NCBI RefSeq assembly: GCF_016801865.2
Contig: NC_068939.1
Coordinates: 185,170,053 to 185,234,052 of the forward strand
Origin: Culex pipiens pallens
Lineage: Eukaryota > Arthropoda > Insecta > Diptera > Culicidae
DNA: 64,000 nucleotides
Direction of reading: 5' to 3'
Numbering within the stretch: position 1 is the stretch's first letter; every line of letters starts with the position of its first letter. Position numbers and translations under genes: made by a program. The notes under the pieces were generated by a model. That model made no database searches. It saw only the letters and a list, made by a program, of their open reading frames with translations, and was not told the DNA's origin. Of the stretch, positions 57,094 to 64,000 are shown piece by piece.

Positions 57094-58060
57094 GGATCCG
57101 GAACCGGCACGAAGCTGTGTGTGTGTGCGCGCGCTTGTGAGTAAACCAAAAAAAACACAATTAATTCCTTTTGATTTTATTCTTTAACTTTGCATCGGAT
57201 TGAAACGTATCTGCCCACACACTCTATTTGAATAGTTTTGTTGTTTTATTTAAGCGTGCCTATTCTGTTTCAACATTCAACTAGGAAATCTAAAAATAAA
57301 ATCAACACCGAAATACCGCTTCTCACGATTGTCACGATTAGTTCTTTATCATCTGAGTTGAACCGCAACAAAAAAAAAAGCTTGCACCCGACACAATTCT
57401 TTGATTATTCCACACACACGATGGCTGGTCTATCCTTAAGAACTGTGCTATAGTAGAATATTGCAGAGGAAAAGTAAGTAAATTAAACTAAACTATGTAC
57501 TAAGAATAAGTGAAAAGTGCGCATATAAGAAAGAGAAAAAAAACCCTAAATTTTCAGATATTAAACTATTGACAAACAACAAAACAATAGTCACATCAAA
57601 CAAATCTTCTAAATATTGCTTTTATTATTGTGTAACATTCGCTAAATATTCCCACATTTTGATTTATTAACCTCCAACCGCGATTCAACCGAACTATTCT
57701 TTTTTATCTGTGGGAATCCGTGCTTTTGAGAAGAAAACAAAAAAATATCCCAAATTTGGCAAAGACAAGAGGAAGCAAAAATATTAATAAGCAAAACAAA
57801 AAAAAAAAAAGCATGCGACGAGTGATGGTGAGTGCAAGCAAAGTCAGCTACAAAAGAAGCAAGAAAAATAATAACGCATATTTTTATGGTTAAGTACTAC
57901 AACACGTGACTAAACAAACAAACACACCTTTGAGGATGGTATAAGAAAGAAATAAGAAGAAAAAAAACAAACTTGCAAAGATAGGAAACTAATGAATAAA
58001 ATAAAAAGTTTTGGAGGGAACCAATCGAACGGTGTTTTATTGATTAGATGAAAAAAATCC
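57094..58060 (+). other. 3' UTR of the RING ligase gene
   Basis: Non-coding AT-rich sequence with several AATAAA words (57295, 57997). The transcript end is not fixed. Confidence 0.45.
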
Positions 58061-58304
58061 TTCTCATGGCATCTAAGCTCGGCAGGCACATCGTCGAAAT
58101 ATTTGTTGTCCTTGAAAATCAACAACTTCATGGTGTCAACCAGGACTAGCAACAATCGAAGCAACCATGTCATCTCATCTGAATCTTGTCATCATTCCTA
58201 ATCAAACACTTGACCGAGATGAATATCAGCAGTTAACCTTCTTTTGCCTTTTCTTCAACATTTGTTTGGGGGTTTTTATGAGCAATTTTTGTTCATTGAC
58301 TTTT

Positions 58305-58554
58305 ACTGCCCATGTTCGCATAAATGTCCCATATGCAAAAACGGCAACCTGAGAAAAACGCAAGGCAAGTTTGTCCCACACATAAGGCTACGTGTTAAGT
58401 TTTCACGAAAAAACTGGATTTCCTCCAGATTTCTAGAACAAAGTACTGGATGTTATATGCTTTTCTGAAAGATCTCCCGATTTTAAACAATACTGCATCA
58501 ATAACTCAAAAACGATGAAAATGCATATAGGACATTTATGCGATCATGGGCAGT
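58305..58554 (+). mobile_element. MITE with ACTGCCCATG tips, copy 1
   Basis: 250 bp with inverted ends of about 33 bp: ACTGCCCATGTTCGCATAAA and TTTATGCGATCATGGGCAGT. Interior text such as GATTTCCTCCAGATTTCTAG is shared with the inverted copy at 60502-60751 and the decayed one near 5085-5215. Confidence 0.9.
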
Positions 58555-58559
58555 TTACA

Positions 58560-59360
58560 TTTTTAGAGTTTTTTTTAATAGGTCCTATAAACATATGAAA
58601 CACAATAGCTTATAGGACTTGAAAATAAACTAGATTTCTTGTTATATGCTGTGTGTTTTTGGACCATTAAAAATTTAGTAGTTGGTTTAAAAATTTTGAT
58701 TTTTTTTAAGGGTGAGGAAACTTTGCCAATTAAAAAAATACATTTATCGTTCATCCCTGATTATTAAACAACTTTTTAAATATTAGAATGTATTATTTAA
58801 CAACAAGAAATTAAAAAAAATAATAAGATTTTGTATTAATTCAATTGTATTATTATCACATTTGTTTTCTTGTTTCTTCAAAATTGCTGACAGTTAGTTT
58901 TAAATACAATAAGTTTTAAACCACGTATTTAGTTTTTTTTCCTTTTTTTAATTTCCGAAATGTTAGTTTTCTAGAAAATCATATCAACATCGTAGGATAG
59001 GTTAACAAAAGACCTTCCAAACGAGTCTAGGAGCTTGAAGATTCTTCAACTCTATCTCAAGTTATGCAGACTTTAAAGCGGGTATTAGACTATGACAAAC
59101 AAACAAATTCGCATTTTTTCGTGTTTGATAGTTAAAATTTATGCAGGCTGACGTTTCTGCAAACAAATTCAGGTTGCCAAACTGTCAAAAAGGGACGAGT
59201 TTGGTTGTTCGTTTGTCACAGTCTAATACCTGCTGAAGTGACCTGCTTGATAAATATTTCCAGAGTTTTTTTTTTGAAAAGGTCCAATGAACTATTGTCT
59301 TTCATATGTTTATAGGACCTATTCAAAAAAAACTCTAGATTTGCAGCGGCCAATTTTTTT
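58560..59360. other. Gene-free AT-rich DNA with two small palindromic MITEs
   Basis: 59077-59234 has inverted ends GGTATTAGACTATGACAAAC and GTTTGTCACAGTCTAATACC. 59260-59337 has AGAGTTTTTTTTTTGAAAAGG and its inverted partner CCTATTCAAAAAAAACTCT. Nothing else recognised. Confidence 0.7.
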
Positions 59361-59844
59361 TATTTCCCTTTTCAATATTTTTTTTTCATTTGCTGTATAT
59401 TAAAAAAAAATTGTATTTTTTTACATGTAAATCGATAAAAAAGTTAGAAGTTGGTATGAGCACACACTTAATTTTATTTAAAATCTGTTTTCAGGGCATT
59501 AAAATATACATTTTCATCTATGTATTATCAAAACAAATTTGGAGCCATTTCAAAAAACGGGTGCCACGATATCTCAACACTGCCTTGACCAAATCGGCTC
59601 TTTATTTCCCTTTTCAATATTTTTTTTTCATTTGCTGTATATTAAAAAAAAATTGTATTTTTTTACATGTAAATCGATAAAAAAGTTAGAAGTTGGTATG
59701 AGCACACACTTAATTTTATTTAAAATCTGTTTTCAGGGCATTAAAATATACATTTTCATCTATGTATTATCAAAACAAATTTGGAGCCATTTCAAAAAAC
59801 GGGTGCCACGATATCTCAACACTGCCTTGACCAAATCGGCTCAA
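59361..59844 (+). repeat. Exact-looking 242-bp tandem duplication
   Basis: 59361-59602 is repeated at 59603-59844 with no difference seen by eye, from TATTTCCCTTTTCAATA to CCAAATCGGCTC. It is a recent local duplication in non-coding DNA; open frames inside it duplicate too. Confidence 0.93.
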
Positions 59845-60501
59845 AATTTTGGTGAAGACTCATAAAACCGGTGCTGTGTGCATGACGAAGGCCGATTTTC
59901 AAAAAACTTATTTTTAAAAAAGATAAAAATATTTTTGTGTTTTTCATATAAAAAATCATCAGTTTTTGATTTTTGTATTTTTAAAAAAGGCAAAATTGCA
60001 AAATCGGGTCTTGTACACGGGATATGTCTTGAGAGTCTTCATCCCAAATTTCAAATTTCAGCCAATTTGGTCCATCCCATCTCAAGATATCGTGGCACCC
60101 GTAAATCAACTCGGTGTTTCGTGAAAAACGCTCAGAAAGTTTGACAGTCCGCTTTGCGCACGGCAAAATGTTGAGCTTAAAATCGTCTCTAACTCAGTTT
60201 AAGCATGTAATATCTTCATGAAACTTTCAGGAGTGATTGAAAATCATGTTTTTAGTGGATTCAATAATTTTTTGGTAATGTGAAATTTTGTGATTTTCTA
60301 CATGTATGTAGTTTTGATTTTTGAAATGTCTTATTTTATTTTATTTTAAATTATTTTGGTTGCCTATTCAATAATAATTTGTTTTACCCAAATGTATTCA
60401 ATTCAATGCAAAAATGTAAAACAATTTGAAGTTAAGAAAATAAATTTGATCAGTTAATAATAAAACGAAAAATACAACAAAGATACAGAGCATAAAGCTA
60501 T
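59845..60501. other. Gene-free AT-rich DNA
   Basis: No gene or repeat boundary recognised, apart from similarity of CACGATATCTC-type words to the preceding duplication (inverted at about 60080-60100). Confidence 0.45.
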
Positions 60502-60751
60502 ACTGCCCCTGATCGCATAAATGTCCCATATGCATTTTCATCGGTTTCGAGTTATTGATTCAGTTTTGTTCAAAATTGTGTGCTCTTTCAAAAGAGCCTA
60601 TAACATCCAGTACTTTGTTCTAGAAATCAGGAGGAAATCCAGTATTTTCGAGAAAACTTTACACGTAGCCTTATGTATGGGACAAACTTCAAATGCGTTT
60701 TTCTCAGCTTGCTGTTTTTGCATATGGGACATTTATGCGAACATGGGCAGT
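60502..60751 (-). mobile_element. MITE with ACTGCCC tips, copy 2
   Basis: 250 bp, inverted relative to 58305-58554, with the ends ACTGCCCCTGATCGCATAAA and TTTATGCGAACATGGGCAGT. TAT and ATA flank the tips, as for a TA target duplication. Confidence 0.9.
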
Positions 60752-61523
60752 ATACCACTTAGCATGTAAAAGAAATGTAATTATTATAAGAAACTTCAAT
60801 AAAGTCATTTTTTTATTGTTCAAAAACTCTAAAGTGATTGATTTATTTTATTTAATCCAAGATGATGGCCAAAATGGCGGTTATGGAATATTGAATAAAA
60901 AAATGCATTTCTTAATAGGGGGATGGCGTCGCTATTTTTAGACCATGTTTTCCACTTTTTCTCATCGAAACCGACTACTTTATCGACCTCATTTTGCTGG
61001 GCGGGATAGGACGCCGTCTATTTTTAGACGATGACTCAGCACTTTTACACTCTTGCGCTTAAAAAAACCAGGTGGCAGCACGATGTAACGCCACGTCCCT
61101 ATTGAATAGGCAATCAACCATTCAAATTTGACTAAAATGGGGTCGCAAAACTCGAATTTGATGTAACAAGTAAGAAAATAAAAAAAAATATGATTCGATT
61201 ATCCGAAGTCCCATACAAACCTTCGGATAATCGAGTGTGGGCTGTAGTTTTATGGCTTTGGGTGAATTGTGCGAAGAGTGGGTACTGGGAAGTGAGGCAC
61301 GATTTTCAACAAGTCAGTTCAACTCTTTGCTTATATCGATGACATTGACGCGATTGCGACATTTTCTCACGGTGATGATCGGAATACGCAACCAGGAATA
61401 TCTTTTCTGTTCTAAGAGGTGAATTCGCCAGCTTCATATCAACAATTATTCGTATATATTTAGTTCCACCTCAAGCGGAATGCTCCTGTACTCCTGTAAC
61501 AAATCGCCACCCGCTGCATCACC
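60752..61523. other. Gene-free DNA and 3' flank of the TopBP1-like gene
   Basis: Contains 61095-61232, the 3' part of the pogo-like family (TGGGGTCGCAAAACTCGAATT ... ATTATCCGAAGTCCCATAC). No gene seen. Confidence 0.5.
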
Positions 61524-62332
61524 CTAGATCGCTAGCCGATACTTGGCCGGATCCGGCAGCGTTTCCGACGTGAGATACGCGTTCAGATACATGATCGACA
61601 TTACGGCGATGCCAGCCTGGGCCAACACCCGATGGTCACTGGCCGCAATCTTGGTCTTTTTCGCGTCCACGAAGCAGTGCGTCGCGTTCAGATCTTCCAC
61701 GTTGAAGGGCGGATCCATGTCGATGACGTAACCACCACCGGACTGGATAAGCCGGATGAACTGTTCCTTTTTGGGGGCCATCAGCAGCACCCGGAAGCCG
61801 GTGAAGACGCCATCGTGCTTACCTGCCTCGCGGACAATACGTTTGCGCCAGTTGAAGGCCGCCTTCGCGACTGTCATTTCGATTGGCTCTAGAGGGGGAA
61901 GGGCGGTCGCAAGTGGGTTGCCCCACTCGTACTTGTCCTCCTGTGGAATCAAATTTTGCTTAGTTTCTGACGATCGACAAACGAAAGTGTCCCAACAACT
62001 CACGGCCAAAAAGTGTCCCGCCGCGCTGCTGTCCTCAATGTACTTAGCGCAAAGAAGCCACTTGCCGGCGGCGATCCCGGAAAGGATCTTCTCGCCACGG
62101 TTCGGTTTGCCACACAGGATGTGCGTGCAGGCCTTGTCGTACTCGTTCGGTTTGCTCGACAGCTGTCCGCCCAGGTCCAGGATCTTCTGCACCAGCGTTG
62201 CCTTCTGCTGGTCGGCGACGCTGGACATGGCGAAGATCGGGCGGCCCTGGTGCTGCATCCGGTTGGCGTTTGTTCGCTCCAGCTCGGACGGATCGCGCCA
62301 GCCAACGCCGGGACCGTCTTCCGAGAGCATTT
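61524..62332 (-). CDS. TopBP1/Mus101-like BRCT protein, last two coding exons (partial)
   Basis: Exons 62332-62004 and 61940-61524 (63-bp intron, GCC|GTGAGT ... CACAG|GAG) encode the C-terminal roughly 247 residues. The first exon enters with two bases of a split codon, so the protein continues upstream beyond an acceptor (CCCCCAG) and out of the window. The segment holds two BRCT repeats: RPIFAMSSVADQQKATLVQKILDLGGQ ... THILCGKPNRGEKILSGIAAGKWLL, then HDGVFTGFRVLLMAPKK ... LIQSGGGYVIDM ... ATHCFVDAKK. This resembles the terminal BRCT pair of TopBP1, a scaffold that activates the ATR checkpoint and helps replication start. The assignment rests on this pair only; another multi-BRCT protein is possible. 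Confidence 0.8.
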
Positions 62333-62856
62333 CTGGGGGAGGGAATACAAAATAGAGATTGAGACTAGAAACACCACTTTCAAACTTCAAGATTTAAGAA
62401 TATTGAGATATCATGAAAATTCAACAATCATTGGTTCGGGAAAAGAGAAGGGGGGACTTTTCTTCTTCTTCTCTCTCTCCCATATGTCTTCCGAAAATTC
62501 CGTCGTGGGGGGAGGGGGGGTGCTTCATTCTAGATTTTTTAAATTTTCTAAGTTTAATGATTTTTGGATTTAAGAATTCTCGAGTTTAAAAATTTAAAAA
62601 TATTAAAATTTAAGATTTTTAAATATTGTCTGGAATTTCAAAGAACTTATAATTTCAGATATTATTAGTTAACGGATTTTTTTTTATTTCAGAAATTTTG
62701 ATTTCAAGAGTTTTAAAATTTCCTAATATTTTTATTTAATATTTTAAGATTTACTGATTTTGTTAATTTTAGAATTTTTATATTTTAGAATTTCAAGTAT
62801 TGAATATTTTATAATTTTAGAGTTAAGGATTTGCATAATTTAGAATTTAAGGTTTT
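62333..62856 (-). other. Intron of the TopBP1-like gene (start of a long one)
   Basis: After the acceptor the sequence is AT-rich, with decayed octamer-like words (AATTTTAGAATTT) from about 62560. No upstream exon is found to the window end, so the intron is at least 1.6 kb. Confidence 0.55.
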
Positions 62857-63137
62857 TGCTTTAATGAAAGTTGATAGGCACATTTTAAATGGTTAGGCGC
62901 TTATACTTACATCAAACCCTACGTAATGTACCACCCCCGGCCGAGTTAAAATGCGTAACCGGAAAAGAAGGTGTGCATACCTGGCACAAACACTCAAAGC
63001 GTGTTCTAGCGTGTTGCTCGTACTGACTCAGAGCAAGGGTAAGATGTAGGTGTAAGGGCAGTGCGTGTTCGTCGGGAACCTGGTGCATAAGATCGGTCAA
63101 GGCCCGTTCTTACACTGAAAATTGCGAATTGCGAATT
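62857..63137 (-). repeat. Dispersed repeat, copy 2 (inverted)
   Basis: Near-identical to 15504-15787 on the opposite strand, with only scattered substitutions. Similar AATTTAAGGTTTT and AATTTAAAGTTTT words flank it, possibly a target duplication but also possibly the local octamer background. Confidence 0.8.
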
Positions 63138-64000
63138 TAAAGTTTTAGATTTTTTTAGGCTTTGAAATTTTTATGTGAAACAAGCCTTACCCGACAAACT
63201 TCGTCTTGACATTTTTTGTTTCTTGACGTTTTTATTTCTTTTACTTATTCAGCCTCCTGTGATCAAAATTTGATTTTACGTAAATTTTCCCATGCAATCT
63301 GCAGATGCTCCGGAATCGGTCCTAGAGTGGCCAAAGTGGCAATTTTTTAGCATATAAACCTTCCTTAGGCTTATACGAACCCAACGCAACAAAGAGCACT
63401 TCGATCCGACGTTCCGTATTGAACTGATTCGCGTTCGAACAAAACCGTCGAAATTTTTTATATATATAGATTTCAAGATTTTTGGATCTACTTAATTTTT
63501 TTTTTATTCAAGAAATTTAGAATTTGGAGGTTTTTAGAATTGATTCTCTCTAAGAGTTTTCAGGATTTAAGAGTCTATGATTTTTTTTAAATTTCGGAAT
63601 TATAAGATTTATGAAATTAAGAATTACCGAGTTTTAATTTTTTTAATTTCAGAATTAAATATATTAAGAATTATTAGGACATTCAAATTTTAGAGTTCAA
63701 AAGATTTTAGGATTTTAAGCTTCAAGAATTTAAGTTTTAGTTTTAGAGGTTTAGAATTAAAGAATTTTAAAATTTCTGTATTTAGAAAATTTAGAATTTT
63801 GAGATTTGAGTATTTTAGGACTTTGAGTTTTATTGGTTTGGATTCAAAAAAATTAGAATCTGAATGTTTTATAATTTTGATGTTGGATTTTTGAATTTAA
63901 TGATTTTTAGGATTTTTTTTTTATTTCCAGTATTTTAAAATTTTAGATTTTTTTGAATTTTAGAGAGCTGAATTTGATTCTTTAATTTGCTGCATTTAAA
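63138..64000. other. AT-rich DNA with decayed octamer text
   Basis: From 63480 nearly every sentence-like word is a variant of AATTTTAG/GAATTTAAG, without regular period. Presumed intron of the TopBP1-like gene. No exon seen. Confidence 0.55.

Noticed and set aside
1..64000. Search for tRNA, rRNA, CRISPR, operon-like or phage features
   Set aside because: No cloverleaf, rRNA segment, spaced palindromic array or prokaryotic gene arrangement was recognised; repeats present are eukaryotic satellites and transposons.

Overview
The window is animal nuclear DNA, most likely from a culicine (Culex- or Aedes-type) mosquito. This is an inference from six intron-bearing insect-type genes, very AT-rich intergenic DNA full of short inverted-repeat elements, and a Copia element plus a non-LTR element of insect type. 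There are no prokaryotic operons, CRISPR arrays or recognisable tRNA/rRNA genes.

Genes, left to right: (1) a TNFAIP8/TIPE-family gene (+), core coding exons 7269-7421 and 7490-7906, with two candidate alternative first exons (616-694 and 1608-1620) that both join the shared acceptor at 7267 in frame; (2) mitochondrial ClpX (-), exons from 22748 to 17731, true first exon not identified; (3) a secreted DUF1091 protein (-), 25939-25265; (4) an SMYD4-like TPR/MYND/SET protein (-), 51836-50081; (5) an RNF126/RNF115-type RING-H2 ubiquitin ligase (+), 55679-57093; (6) the last two coding exons of a TopBP1/Mus101-like BRCT protein (-), 62332-61524, whose 5' part lies beyond the window. They have unrelated cellular roles (lipid/apoptosis signalling, mitochondrial proteostasis, extracellular binding, lysine methylation, ubiquitination, DNA-damage response) and form no operon or visible pathway cluster.

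Mobile elements dominate the rest. 10.19-14.63 kb: a non-LTR retrotransposon with both ORFs open (PHD-finger ORF1; endonuclease/RT ORF2). 27.3-32.1 kb: a hAT-like element with 8-bp target duplications and inverted GGAGTC arrays at both ends, itself carrying a young, internally deleted Copia element with apparently identical LTRs and a 5-bp target duplication. 5.69-6.68 kb: a nearly complete palindrome with 8-bp target duplications. 32.3-35.3 kb: a long inverted-repeat element around a degenerate minisatellite that contains two further MITEs. 46.7-49.3 kb: a coding-free LTR pair with 1.04-kb LTRs and a 0.5-kb interior. 52.2-54.9 kb: one MITE split by a 541-bp insertion, a 1.26-kb hAT element and a tandem MITE dimer.

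A 2.4-kb array of an 8-bp unit (2101-4540) lies in the first intron of the TIPE gene. The same unit family forms a second array at 54919-55270, and decayed octamer-like text recurs in several AT-rich stretches. From 35.3 to 46.7 kb I see no gene, only small hairpins, MITEs and decayed repeats.
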